64,000 nucleotides of DNA from Streptacidiphilus anmyonensis. GTDB taxonomy: Bacteria > Actinomycetota > Actinomycetes > Streptomycetales > Streptomycetaceae. The translations under genes were made by a program, and so were the position numbers. Below, piece by piece: positions 7,969 through 16,331 of the stretch (its first letter is position 1; the number at the start of each line of letters is the position of its first letter). The stretch is taken from contig NZ_BBPQ01000002.1 of assembly GCF_000787855.1 (NCBI RefSeq), positions 442,403 to 506,402 of the forward strand. Reading direction: 5' to 3'. The notes beneath the pieces were generated by a model. That model searched no databases, had not been told where the DNA came from, and saw only the letters and a program-made list of their open reading frames with translations.

Positions 7969-9120
7969 TCAGCCCTTGATCCGCAACAGCACCCGGAACC
8001 CGCCCGACGTGGGCCCCGCCTCCAGCGAGCCGCCGAGCAGCTCCGCGCGCTCCCGCATCCCCAGCAGCCCGAGGCCGCTGCCGGAGGAGGCCAGCTCACC
8101 ACCGCCGGTGCCGCCCTCGTCCACCACCTCGAGTTCGACGCTGTCGTCCAGGTACGACAACCGGACGCTGCACACCGCTCCGGGCGCGTGCTTGCGGACG
8201 TTGGTCAGCGCCTCCTGGGCGGTGCGCCGGACGGCGACGCCCGCCTCCGCGGTGAGCGGGCGCGGCGTCCCGCTCACCTCGAGCCGGGCCGACTCCTCCC
8301 CGGTCAGCTTCACCAGGTACTCCCCGATCGGCGTGAACTCGCCGCGCAGCGCCGAGAGGGAGGCCCTGGTCTCCAGCAGGCCGTCCTGGGCCATCCGCCG
8401 CGCGGCCACGATCCGCTCGCGGATCTGCTCACGATCCGCTCCGCCGTCCACCATCAGCCGGGCCGCCTCCAGGTGGACGAGCTGCGCGGAGAGGCTGTGG
8501 GCCAGCACGTCGTGGATCTCCCGCGCGATCCTGGCCCGCTCCGCCAGCGCGGCCGACTCGGCCTCCGCGGTGCGCAGCGCCCGCTCCTGGGAGAGCGTGC
8601 GCTGCGTCTGCGCGCGCGCCTCCCAGTCCTGGCGGGTGACATAGCCGAGGATGCCGAGCCCGAGGATGGTGACGGCGTTGCCCCAGTTCCGTACGTCGTG
8701 CGGGACGACCAGGAGGAAGACGGTCGTGCTCAGCAGCGTGAACGGCGCGGCCGCGATGACCGGGAGGCGCTGGATCGACCCGGTCGCGATGGCGCACATG
8801 AAGATGACGCCCATGACGGGGGCGTGGTTCAGCCCGCACAGGATCGCCTCGACCACGGCGAACGTCAGCCAGGCGAGGCTGCGCCGCAAATCCTTCCGCG
8901 GCGCCGAGCGGACGAATCCCATGAAGGCGAAGACGCCCAGAGCGGTGTTCACCAGCACCACGGCGGTCTGCGGGGCGTTCAACTGCTCGTTGGCGAATGT
9001 CGCCCACAACCCGCCGACCAGGCCGCCGATCCGGCCGGCCCACCCGACCCAGCGCCGGCCCACGGTGAGGCCCTCCCGGGAGAGAGCCTCCCGGGAGGGC
9101 CAGTCCGTCCAACTGTCCAC
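7969..9120 (-). CDS. NarL-partner sensor histidine kinase (HisKA_3 type)
   Basis: A 383-residue kinase with about five or six N-terminal transmembrane helices (residues 25-160), a short coiled linker, the dimerisation/phosphoacceptor motif ERARIAREIHDVLAHSLSAQ, and a HATPase domain ending GSGLGLLGMRERAELLGG. This layout matches DesK/LiaS-like kinases that pair with LuxR-type regulators. GTG 9120 has AGGAG four bases before it. The frame extends to GTG 9195, which would overlap the upstream gene by 23 bases but has no ribosome site; both starts are possible. No extracytoplasmic sensor domain is present, so sensing is probably within the membrane. Confidence 0.83.
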   Translation of the reverse strand: MDSWTDWPSREALSREGLTVGRRWVGWAGRIGGLVGGLWATFANEQLNAPQTAVVLVNTALGVFAFMGFVRSAPRKDLRRSLAWLTFAVVEAILCGLNHAPVMGVIFMCAIATGSIQRLPVIAAAPFTLLSTTVFLLVVPHDVRNWGNAVTILGLGILGYVTRQDWEARAQTQRTLSQERALRTAEAESAALAERARIAREIHDVLAHSLSAQLVHLEAARLMVDGGADREQIRERIVAARRMAQDGLLETRASLSALRGEFTPIGEYLVKLTGEESARLEVSGTPRPLTAEAGVAVRRTAQEALTNVRKHAPGAVCSVRLSYLDDSVELEVVDEGGTGGGELASSGSGLGLLGMRERAELLGGSLEAGPTSGGFRVLLRIKG

Positions 9121-9172
9121 GTCACTCCTGCCGCTCACGGCCTGCCCCGAGTCTCCTGGAGCGCCTGGCTCC

Positions 9173-9679
9173 TCAGAGCGTTCCGGCAGGGCCACCGTAG
9201 GTACCGTACGCCGGGGCCGGCGCGAACTCCCGTGCCCGCCACGTCACCACGGCTCCGCGGACCAGCAGCAGCGCGGCCAGCGCGAGCAGCAGCCCGGCCT
9301 GTCCCTGGGCGACGCCGAGTGCGGCGGCCGCCGCGTAGAGGCCGATCCGGACGGCCATCATGCCGATCCAGGCGAAGAAACTGGCCGTGGTCCCCTTCGA
9401 CCAGACCACGCCGTCGGCGTCGGCCCAGACCCTGGTGGTGAAGCCCCAGGCCGCGCCGAGGCCGATCTCGACCAGGACGCCGACGACCAGGAAGCCCACC
9501 GACAGCGCCTGGTGGTGGGCGTCCAGCAGGTGCGGGTCGCGCAGGGCCATGAAGGCGAGCACCGCCGGGACCACCAGCAGCCTGCGCGGGTTCGGGTTCC
9601 AACGCCGCGCCTGGAACTGGCGGAAGAGCACGTATCCGACCACCGCGATGATGAGCACTACGTTGGCAACGGCGGGCAT
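9173..9679 (-). CDS. Small membrane protein, DUF1453-like
   Basis: A 168-residue protein with five hydrophobic segments: an N-terminal helix, then RRLLVVPAVLAFMAL, a helix with ALSVGFLVVGVLVEIGLGAAWG, and two more. Arg/Trp-rich loops such as FQARRWNPNPRRL separate them. The pattern resembles DUF1453/CcdC-like membrane proteins, but this is a topology match, not a motif match. The start is ATG 9679 with AGGAG nine bases upstream. It directly precedes the kinase-regulator pair and may be a membrane accessory of that system. The function is unknown. Confidence 0.6.
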   Translation of the reverse strand: MPAVANVVLIIAVVGYVLFRQFQARRWNPNPRRLLVVPAVLAFMALRDPHLLDAHHQALSVGFLVVGVLVEIGLGAAWGFTTRVWADADGVVWSKGTTASFFAWIGMMAVRIGLYAAAAALGVAQGQAGLLLALAALLLVRGAVVTWRAREFAPAPAYGTYGGPAGTL

Positions 9680-9787
9680 CTCGATCGTCTCCTGCTTCGA
9701 CTTCTCCGGGCGTTCCGGCGGGGTTCCGCCGACACCTACGAAGCTACGGAGCGGCGGCCCGCCGGACCTCGGAGCAGGGATGGAGAC

Positions 9788-9824
9788 GGGGGTGGAGAAG
9801 CGGTGCGGCCGCCTCTCCACCCCC
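9788..9824 (-). terminator. Hairpin terminator after the topoisomerase gene
   Basis: An 11-bp perfect stem, GGGGGTGGAGA (9788-9798) with 9814-9824, closes a 15-base loop. It lies 38 bases downstream of the topoisomerase B subunit stop on the minus strand. Confidence 0.65.
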
Positions 9825-9861
9825 GGGTGGACCCGTCCCGGATCCCTCGCTCCGCCGCAGG

Positions 9862-11967
9862 TCAGACGTCGATGCGGGAGCGGTCGAGCAGCGCGGCGGA
9901 GTCGACGATGAACTCCTTGCGCGGCGCGACGTCGTTGCCCATCAGCAGGTCGAAGACCTTCTCCGCGGCGTCCAGGTCGCCGAGGTTGATCCGGCGCAGG
10001 ACGCGGTGGCGCGGGTCCATGGTGGTCTCCGCGAGCTGGTCGGCGTCCATCTCACCGAGGCCCTTGTAGCGCTGGATCGGGTCCTTCCAGCGCTGGCCCT
10101 TGCGCTGGAGCTCCAGCAGCGTGTTGCGCAGCTCGCTGTCGGAGTAGGTGTAGATGTACTTCTCCTGGCCCTTGCGCGGGTTGGTCAGCTCGATCCGGTG
10201 CAGCGGCGGGACGGCCGCGAAGACCCGCCCGGCCTCGACCATCGGCCGCATGTAGCGCTGGAAGAGCGTCAGCAGCAGGCAGCGGATGTGGGAGCCGTCG
10301 ACGTCGGCGTCGGCCATCATGATGACCTTGCCGTAACGCGCCTGGTCGATGTCGAAGGTGCGGCCCGAGCCGGCCCCTATCACCTGGATGATCGCCGCGC
10401 ACTCGGCGTTCTTGAGCATGTCCGAGACGGACGCCTTCTGCACGTTGAGGATCTTGCCGCGGATCGGCAGCAGCGCCTGGAACTCGGAGTTGCGGGCCAC
10501 CTTGGCGGTGCCCAGCGCCGAGTCTCCCTCGACGATGAACAGCTCGCTGCGGTCGACGTCGTCGCTGCGGCAGTCGGCCAGCTTGGCCGGGAGCGACGAG
10601 GTCTCCAGCGCGGTCTTGCGACGCTGTGCGTCCTTGTGCTGACGGGCGGCGACCCGGGTGCGCGCGGCGGCGACCACCTTGTCCATCACCGTGCGGGCCT
10701 GGGCCTTGGCGTCGCGCTTGGTGGAGGTCAGGAACTCCTTGAGCTCCTTGGCCACCACGTTCGCCACGATCCGCTGGGCGGCGGAGGTGCCGAGCACCTC
10801 CTTGGTCTGCCCCTCGAACTGCGGCTCGGCGAGCCGCACGGTGACCACGGCGGTCAGGCCCTCGAGCGCGTCGTCCTTGGTGATGTCGTCCTCGGCGACG
10901 CGCAGCAGCTTGGCGGCGCGCAGCGCCTCGTTGAAGGTCTTGGTCAGCGAGCGCTCGAAGCCGGCGACGTGGGTGCCGCCCTTGGGGGTGGAGATGATGT
11001 TGACGAAGGAGCGGATCGTGCTGTCGTAGCCGGTGCCCCAACGCAGCGCGATGTCGACGCCGAGCTCCCGCACGACCTCCGTCGGAGTCATGTGGCCGAG
11101 CTCGTCGAGGACGGGCACGGTCTCCTTGAAGGTGCCCTGCCCGGTGAAGCGCAGCGTGTCGCAGACCGGCTTGTCGGGCGCCAGGAAGTCGCAGAACTCG
11201 GCGACGCCGCCGTCGAAACGGAACACCTGCTCGTCCACGGGCGCGCCGTCGACGCCGCGCTCGTCCCGGACCACGATCGTCAGGCCGGGCACCAGGAAGG
11301 CGGTCTGCCGGGCGCGGTTGTGCAGGTTCTCCAGGGAGAGCTTGGCGTCCTTGAGGAAGATCTGCCGGTCCGCCCAGTAGCGGACGCGGGTGCCGGTCTT
11401 GCCGCGCGGGGCCTTGCGGCTCTTGTCCAGCGTGCTGCCCGGCGTGAACGCCGCGTCCGGGCCCTCGCCCTTGAACGAGCCGGGCGTGCCGCGGCGGAAG
11501 CTGAGCGCGTGGACGTGGCCGCCGCGATCCACCTCGACGTCGAGACGGGAGGACAGGGCGTTGACGACGGACGCGCCGACGCCGTGGAGGCCGCCGGAGG
11601 CGGCGTAGGAGCCGCCGCCGAACTTGCCGCCGGCGTGCAGCTTGGTCATGACGACCTCGACGCCGGACAGACCCGTCTTCGGCTCGACGTCGACCGGGAT
11701 GCCTCGGCCGTTGTCGCGGACCTCGACCGAGCCGTCGCCGTGCAGCAGCACGTCGATGTGGTCGCAGAAGCCGGCCAGGGACTCGTCCACGGCGTTGTCG
11801 ATGATCTCCCACAGGCAGTGGGTCAGGCCTCGGCTGTCGGTGGAGCCGATGTACATGCCGGGGCGCTTGCGGACCGCTTCGAGACCCTCGAGGACGAGGA
11901 GGTGCCGCGCGGTGTAGTTGGAGCCGTCCTGCTGGGCACTGGCGGGCACGGTCTGTTCGGCGGTCAC
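9862..11967 (-). CDS. parE: Type II topoisomerase, ATPase (B) subunit: ParE / second GyrB
   Basis: A 701-residue subunit of topoisomerase IV or gyrase. The N-terminal GHKL ATPase shows EIIDNAVDE, DNGRGIPV and GLHGVGASVVNALS. A transducer domain follows, then the TOPRIM domain with EGDSA and DADVDG metal-binding motifs. The C-terminus ends RYKGLGEMDADQLAETTMDP. EGDSALGTAK replaces the common EGDSAGGSAK; the first acidic residue and the DxD pair are kept, so it should be active. The GTG start at 11967 follows AAGGAGCAGGACCGC. Its neighbourhood near hrdB matches, from memory, the second gyrB-like gene of S. coelicolor (SCO5822). ParE is more likely than GyrB because the gyrAB locus is usually at oriC. 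The 5' leader carries a 9-base repeat. Confidence 0.9.
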   Translation of the reverse strand: MTAEQTVPASAQQDGSNYTARHLLVLEGLEAVRKRPGMYIGSTDSRGLTHCLWEIIDNAVDESLAGFCDHIDVLLHGDGSVEVRDNGRGIPVDVEPKTGLSGVEVVMTKLHAGGKFGGGSYAASGGLHGVGASVVNALSSRLDVEVDRGGHVHALSFRRGTPGSFKGEGPDAAFTPGSTLDKSRKAPRGKTGTRVRYWADRQIFLKDAKLSLENLHNRARQTAFLVPGLTIVVRDERGVDGAPVDEQVFRFDGGVAEFCDFLAPDKPVCDTLRFTGQGTFKETVPVLDELGHMTPTEVVRELGVDIALRWGTGYDSTIRSFVNIISTPKGGTHVAGFERSLTKTFNEALRAAKLLRVAEDDITKDDALEGLTAVVTVRLAEPQFEGQTKEVLGTSAAQRIVANVVAKELKEFLTSTKRDAKAQARTVMDKVVAAARTRVAARQHKDAQRRKTALETSSLPAKLADCRSDDVDRSELFIVEGDSALGTAKVARNSEFQALLPIRGKILNVQKASVSDMLKNAECAAIIQVIGAGSGRTFDIDQARYGKVIMMADADVDGSHIRCLLLTLFQRYMRPMVEAGRVFAAVPPLHRIELTNPRKGQEKYIYTYSDSELRNTLLELQRKGQRWKDPIQRYKGLGEMDADQLAETTMDPRHRVLRRINLGDLDAAEKVFDLLMGNDVAPRKEFIVDSAALLDRSRIDV

Positions 11968-12002
11968 GCGGTCCTGCTCCTTAACCTTCTGAACCTTCGG
12001 TC

Positions 12003-12056
12003 ATTTCGGTCACTTCGGCTACTGGCACTGCTTCAGCTACTTCAGGTACTTCAGTT
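12003..12056. repeat. 9-base tandem repeat in the leader of the topoisomerase gene
   Basis: Six imperfect 9-base units of the type ACTTCGGTC / ACTTCAGGT lie 35-90 bases upstream of the topoisomerase start. On the minus strand one frame reads a VTE/VPE/VAE/VTE/MTE pattern that stops 14 bases before the topoisomerase GTG, so a short leader peptide is conceivable. The rest of the 557-base interval 11968-12524 shows no gene I can support; reading frames on both strands lack ribosome sites and family features. Confidence 0.5.
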
Positions 12057-12524
12057 ACTCGCCTGCGGTCCGGGACTGGGCGTTCGGAGTGACGGAACTC
12101 ATGCCGACTTCCGCTGGCTGCGAACAAGAGCCCCTTCCCTGGCCTCCGACCCGGGGGCCAAGGCACCATGGCAGGAATGCTGCCGGGATGCAGGCTACCG
12201 GTGCGTGGGCTGGGGCTATTGCTCCACGCTCGTCGTGGCTTATGCTACGCGCACCTCGCACGAGCGTTCGATAACACGTTCGAGTGAAGGTCGGTCTTCG
12301 ACGGCGGCAGGCATGAACCGTTCCCGCTCCGGGCACGTCCTCCACAACGACAACGCATCGCAACGCACCACCGCACCAAGCACCACCGACAGCATCGCTA
12401 CCAAGACCGCCGTCTCCATCCCGCCCCGGGTACCGCTCAAAAAGAAAGACCGAGCGGGAACGAATCCGGCCTGGTTGGATGTTGACCCTGGTAAGACAGC
12501 TCGTCGAGCTAGAGAAGAGGCGAC

Positions 12525-12758
12525 GTGACTACTAACGTTCTCACCCCCGCGACCCCGCTGACCGCGGCCGACCGCTGCGACCGTTGCGGCGCTCAGGCCT
12601 ACCTCCGCGTCGTGCTCGTGTCCGGTGGAGAGCTGCTCTTCTGCGCTCACCACGGCCGAAAGTTCGAGCCGGAGCTGAAGAAGATCGCCGCTGAGATACA
12701 GGACGAGAGCGGCCGCCTGACGGCCACCGCGGCGACTGCGTCCACGGACGAGCGCTGA
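12525..12758 (+). CDS. Small conserved actinobacterial protein, DUF7455-like
   Basis: This 77-residue protein reads AADRCDRCGAQAYLRVVLVS then LLFCAHHGRKFEPEL, a CxxC...CxHH pattern suggesting one zinc-ribbon-like metal site. The C-terminus is a short acidic/Thr-rich tail. From memory, this is a highly conserved small protein next to the hrdB/parE block in streptomycetes. The GTG start follows GAAGAGGCGAC. A strong terminator lies about 90 bases downstream. No function is established; a nucleic-acid or sigma-factor-related role would be speculation. Confidence 0.8.
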   Translation: MTTNVLTPATPLTAADRCDRCGAQAYLRVVLVSGGELLFCAHHGRKFEPELKKIAAEIQDESGRLTATAATASTDER

Positions 12759-12849
12759 CCCTGTGCGGTCACGCGGGCACGCCCAGTGCGCAGCCCGGGT
12801 TCAGCGCCTCGCTTGACGACGAGCTGAACTGAAGAACAGAGCTGTCTGA

Positions 12850-12889
12850 GACGGTGGGCGGCGGACCGAAGGGTTCGCCGCCCACCGTC
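12850..12889 (+). terminator. Strong hairpin terminator
   Basis: A perfect 14-bp stem, GACGGTGGGCGGCG (12850-12863) with 12876-12889, closes a 12-base loop. It is followed by TTCTCTCTCC. It can end transcription from 12525 and also serve the convergent protease gene ending at 12988. Confidence 0.8.
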
Positions 12890-12987
12890 GTTCTCTCTCC
12901 TGCCCCTGGCTCCGCCGCCGTGCGCCGGCGATCTGACCCACTGTGGCCTTCGTCACGTCGGCACGACCGCGGGGGGCCGGCGCCCAG

Positions 12988-13836
12988 TCAGAGCTGGCTG
13001 CGGACCGCGTCCACCATCGCCGCGAGCCGGGCGTAGACGCCGGGGTGTCCCGGTTCGGCGCAGCCTTCGCCCCAGGACACGATGCCGACCAGGCGGCCGG
13101 CCACGACCAGCGGTCCACCGCTGTCCCCCTGGCAGGCATCCCTGCCGCCCAGGGCCTGCTCCCCGGCGCAGACCATCGTGTGCGAGTCGTAGGTGCCCGA
13201 CGGACCGGAGTGGTAGTCGGCCGAACACGTGGCGTTGGCCACCATCGGCACCTGGACCTCGTGCAGCGTGGTCGGATAGCTCCCGTTGCCGCGCAGATCC
13301 CCCCAGCCGAAGACGGTGGCGCCCGTCCCCGCGGCGTAGGGCGCGGTAGCACCCTGACCGACCATCGGCAGCACACTGCGCGGATCCTGCGGCTCGGCGA
13401 GCGTGAGCACCGCCACATCCCACTCATTGGTGGACAGGTCGTACTTCGGATCCACCCAGGTGTCGACGACCGGCACCTCCCTGCCGTCGGACCCGGCGAG
13501 ATCGGTGCGTCCGAGGACCACGGAGAGGTCGGGCCGGTCGACGCGCTGTCCCGTCGTCTCGTCGTAGAGACAGTGCGCGGCAGTGAGGACCTTGGTCGGG
13601 CTCACCAGCGTGCCGCCGCAGAACTGCCCGGAGCGCGAGTCGCCGTACACCGACCGGCTCGCCACCGCGACCATCCACGGGTGGTCGGACGTACTCGCCG
13701 CCACCCCGCCGACGATCGCGGCCGCCGGTGTCGCCGGGACCGCCAACGCCGCCGGCAAGGCCGCGAACAGCACCATCATCGTCCGCCTGCGCCCAGGGCC
13801 CGTCCGCCTGCCGGGGGTTGTCAGCCTGGCTCCCAC
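12988..13836 (-). CDS. Secreted trypsin-like serine protease (S1 family)
   Basis: A 282-residue precursor. An Arg-rich N-region and hydrophobic MMVLFAALPAALAVP stretch form a signal peptide ending near PATPAAA. The mature enzyme starts at or near IVGG, as in chymotrypsin-fold proteases. The catalytic triad is visible: His in LTAAHCL, Asp in NEWDVAVL and Ser in CQGDSGGPLV. The Asp six residues before Ser (GGRDACQGDSGG) suggests trypsin-like specificity for Arg/Lys. Six Cys allow three disulfides. The start GTG 13836 follows AAGGATCAG; the frame continues upstream without a better site. The IVGG follows an Ala-rich site with no long propeptide, so signal cleavage may directly yield mature enzyme. 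Confidence 0.9.
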   Translation of the reverse strand: MGARLTTPGRRTGPGRRRTMMVLFAALPAALAVPATPAAAIVGGVAASTSDHPWMVAVASRSVYGDSRSGQFCGGTLVSPTKVLTAAHCLYDETTGQRVDRPDLSVVLGRTDLAGSDGREVPVVDTWVDPKYDLSTNEWDVAVLTLAEPQDPRSVLPMVGQGATAPYAAGTGATVFGWGDLRGNGSYPTTLHEVQVPMVANATCSADYHSGPSGTYDSHTMVCAGEQALGGRDACQGDSGGPLVVAGRLVGIVSWGEGCAEPGHPGVYARLAAMVDAVRSQL

Positions 13837-14126
13837 CCTGATCCTTCCGTCGCGACCCGCACTCCTGTCGCGCCTCAGGGTAGCGAGACGAGCACCCTGT
13901 GTGCCCAGTCGCCGCGCACAGTCCACCCCGGGCACATCTGTGCCCCGGGTGACGCCGCTCACGTGACGGCGCGTCCACGTGAGCGGCGCATCCAGATGAC
14001 GGTGCGCCGGGCGCGCCGCGCGGTCGCCGCCTGGTCGCCGCTCGGTCGCCGCTCGGTCGGACAAGCCAACGAGCCCAGGACCGCTTTCCCGAGAACCGCG
14101 ATCCCGGGGCTGTCCGGAAACGCGGA

Positions 14127-14164
14127 AAGGCCCCCGCCCGCCGGAACGGCGGAGCGGGGGCCTT
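14127..14164 (-). terminator. Hairpin terminator after hrdB
   Basis: The outer stem AAGGCCCCCGC (14127-14137) pairs with 14154-14164. It encloses a second stem CCGCCG (14138-14143) with 14147-14152 on a GAA loop and a single bulge. It lies 51 bases past the hrdB stop. Confidence 0.8.
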
Positions 14165-14195
14165 CTCTGTCCTGTCGGGGGCCTGAGCGGTCCCG

Positions 14196-14230
14196 TCAGT
14201 CGAGGCAGTCGGCCTCAGTCGAGGTAGTCG
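14196..14230. repeat. Duplication of the hrdB 3' end including the stop codon
   Basis: Two 16-base copies of TCAGTCGAGGYAGTCG at 14196-14211 and 14215-14230 differ by one base and are offset by 19 bases. The right copy contains the last hrdB codons and its stop; the left copy lies downstream of the gene. Confidence 0.75.
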
Positions 14231-15855
14231 CGCAGGACCTGCGAACGCGACGGGTGGCGCAGCTTCGACATGGTCTTGGACTCGATCTGGCGGATGCGCT
14301 CACGGGTGACCCCGTAGACCTTGCCGATCTCGTCCAGCGTCTTCGGCTGACCGTCGGTCAGACCGAAACGCATGGAGACCACGCCGGCCTCGCGCTCGCT
14401 CAGGGTGTCCAGCACCGAGTGAAGCTGCTCCTGGAGCAGGGTGAAGCTCACCGCGTCGGCCGGGACCACGGCCTCGGAGTCCTCGATGAGGTCACCGAAC
14501 TCGCTGTCGCCGTCCTCGCCGAGCGGGGTGTGCAGGGAGATGGGCTCGCGGCCGTACTTCTGGACCTCGACGACCTTCTCAGGCGTCATGTCCAGCTCCT
14601 TGGCCAGCTCCTCCGGAGTGGGCTCGCGCCCGAGGTCCTGGAGCATCTGGCGCTGGACGCGGGCCAGCTTGTTGATGACCTCGACCATGTGCACCGGGAT
14701 ACGGATGGTGCGGGCCTGGTCGGCCATCGCGCGGGTGATCGCCTGACGGATCCACCAGGTCGCGTAGGTGGAGAACTTGTAGCCCTTGGTGTAGTCGAAC
14801 TTCTCGACCGCACGGATCAGACCGAGGTTGCCCTCCTGGATCAGGTCCAGGAAGAGCATGCCGCGACCGGTGTAGCGCTTGGCCAGCGAGACCACCAGAC
14901 GGAGGTTGGCCTCCAGCAGGTGGTTCTTGGCGCGGCGCCCGTCCTCGGCGATGATCTCCAGCTCGCGCTGCAGGCGCGGCGCCAGCTTGTCCTCGGAGGC
15001 CAGCTTGTCCTCGGCGAAGAGACCGGCCTCGATGCGCTTGGCGAGCTCGACCTCCTGCTCCGCGTTGAGCAGCGGGACCTTACCGATCTGCTTGAGGTAG
15101 TCCTTGACCGGGTCGGCGGTGGCGCCGGCCACGGCGACCTGCTGCGCCGGGGCGTCGTCCTCGTCCTCGTCGGAGAGCACGAAGCCCTCGGACTCCTCCT
15201 CGCCCTCGGCAGGCTCGCCCTCGGGCGCGGCCGGAGCGGCGGCGTCCTCGAGCAGCTCCTCGTCGCCGAGCAGCTCCTCCTCGCCCTCGGCCCCCTCGGC
15301 CTTGGCCTTGCCAGGAGCTGCCTTGACGGCGGTCTTCTTGGCGACGGTCTTCTTGGCGGCCGGAGCGGCCTTCTTCACCACGGCCTTCTTGGCCACGGCC
15401 TTCCTCGCCGCCTCGGACGGGGCGGCCACAAGGGTCGCCTCGACCTCGACGGATGCCACGGACTCGGTGACCGAGGCGGTCACCGGCGCCGCGGCGGCAA
15501 CGCGCGGAGCAACGGTACGGGTCGTGCTCGCGGCAGCCGCAGGGCGCGGAGCGACGGGCTTGGTGGCCGTCGTCTTCGTGGCAGTGCTCTTCGCCGCGAC
15601 GCTCTTTCGGGGGCGCTTGGGGGCGGACGACTCCGCAGCGCTCACCATCAGCGTCACACCCTCCTCATCGAGGACCTGGTTGAGGCTGCGCATGACGTTC
15701 TTCCACTTGGTGACCGGGATCTGGTCCACCTCGAAGGCATGCCGCACGTCATCACCGGCGATCTGCCCCTGAGCCTTACCCCGCTCGATGAGCGCCATCA
15801 GAGCGGCGGACTCGGAGATCTCGGGAGGGAGCGAACGGGATGTGCTGGCCGACAC
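14215..15855 (-). CDS. hrdB: RNA polymerase principal sigma factor HrdB (RpoD/SigA)
   Basis: A 546-residue group 1 sigma-70 factor directing housekeeping transcription. Region 1.1 is at about 10-75. A long Ala/Lys/Thr- then Glu-rich linker (about 80-235) is typical of actinobacterial HrdB. Region 1.2 is [16 protein letters not shown]. Region 2.3-2.4 carries [24 protein letters not shown]. Region 4.2 has the helix-turn-helix [20 protein letters not shown], and the C-terminus is [13 protein letters not shown]. The start GTG 15855 with GAGAGG upstream gives the [12 protein letters not shown] opening that, from memory, matches S. coelicolor HrdB; the frame runs further upstream. A SigR-type promoter lies 230 bases upstream. 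The stop codon sits in a 16-base duplication. Confidence 0.97.
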   Translation of the reverse strand: MSASTSRSLPPEISESAALMALIERGKAQGQIAGDDVRHAFEVDQIPVTKWKNVMRSLNQVLDEEGVTLMVSAAESSAPKRPRKSVAAKSTATKTTATKPVAPRPAAAASTTRTVAPRVAAAAPVTASVTESVASVEVEATLVAAPSEAARKAVAKKAVVKKAAPAAKKTVAKKTAVKAAPGKAKAEGAEGEEELLGDEELLEDAAAPAAPEGEPAEGEEESEGFVLSDEDEDDAPAQQVAVAGATADPVKDYLKQIGKVPLLNAEQEVELAKRIEAGLFAEDKLASEDKLAPRLQRELEIIAEDGRRAKNHLLEANLRLVVSLAKRYTGRGMLFLDLIQEGNLGLIRAVEKFDYTKGYKFSTYATWWIRQAITRAMADQARTIRIPVHMVEVINKLARVQRQMLQDLGREPTPEELAKELDMTPEKVVEVQKYGREPISLHTPLGEDGDSEFGDLIEDSEAVVPADAVSFTLLQEQLHSVLDTLSEREAGVVSMRFGLTDGQPKTLDEIGKVYGVTRERIRQIESKTMSKLRHPSRSQVLRDYLD

Positions 15856-16060
15856 GAACAACCTCTCGGACGTGAGTGGACAGAAGGCCGGCCGCATGGC
15901 GGCCCTCTGGAAACTGCAAATGCTGTTGAGCTGGCGGATCAGTTCGGATCTGTCACCGCCCTGGTACACATCGCTCCGCACGGCAAAGCGTTACGCCCTA
16001 CTTACGTGGCGCAGGTCACATAGTTCGAGAGACCCTTGCCAACGGAGGTGTACCCCGTTC

Positions 16061-16086
16061 AACGATGCCAGATCCGGGCTCATTCC
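16061..16086 (-). promoter_or_regulatory. SigR-type promoter upstream of hrdB
   Basis: On the minus strand GGAAT (16086-16082), an 18-base spacer and GTT (16063-16061) match the thiol-stress sigma factor SigR consensus GGGAAT-N18-GTT. In S. coelicolor the hrdBp2 promoter is a known SigR target, so position and motif agree. The rest of the 476-base interval 15856-16331 holds the GntR terminator and no gene. Confidence 0.7.
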
Positions 16087-16214
16087 GAGTGTCGCCTGAA
16101 TCGGGTAGCGCCGGCGACCCGGTGAGCCCCGTGCGCGCGGCTCCCTCCGGGCGTCCGGCGGGCGCCCGGCGTTCGGACGTCGCACGCTCGGACGTCGCGC
16201 GCCGGAGAACGATG

Positions 16215-16264
16215 CAGGCCGCCGCAGTCATGGCGTGGTGGCGGCTCATGACGGCGGCGGCCTG
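16215..16264 (-). terminator. Hairpin after the GntR gene
   Basis: CAGGCCGCCG (16215-16224) pairs with 16255-16264; inside, TCATG/CATGA can extend the stem. It is about 70 bases past the GntR stop and upstream of the hrdB promoter. Confidence 0.55.
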
Positions 16265-16331
16265 TGCAGTGGGTGGCGAGGCAGGGCTGCCTCAGCGGTC
16301 CCGATCGCTGTCAGGACGCGCGATCGTGGGA

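Noticed and set aside
10006..12528. 840-residue plus-strand frame opposite the topoisomerase gene
   Set aside because: It mirrors the codon pattern of the real gene and has no domain.
12240..12653. Minus-strand frame of 137 residues between the topoisomerase gene and 12525
   Set aside because: It overlaps the 12525 gene, has no ribosome site and resembles no family.
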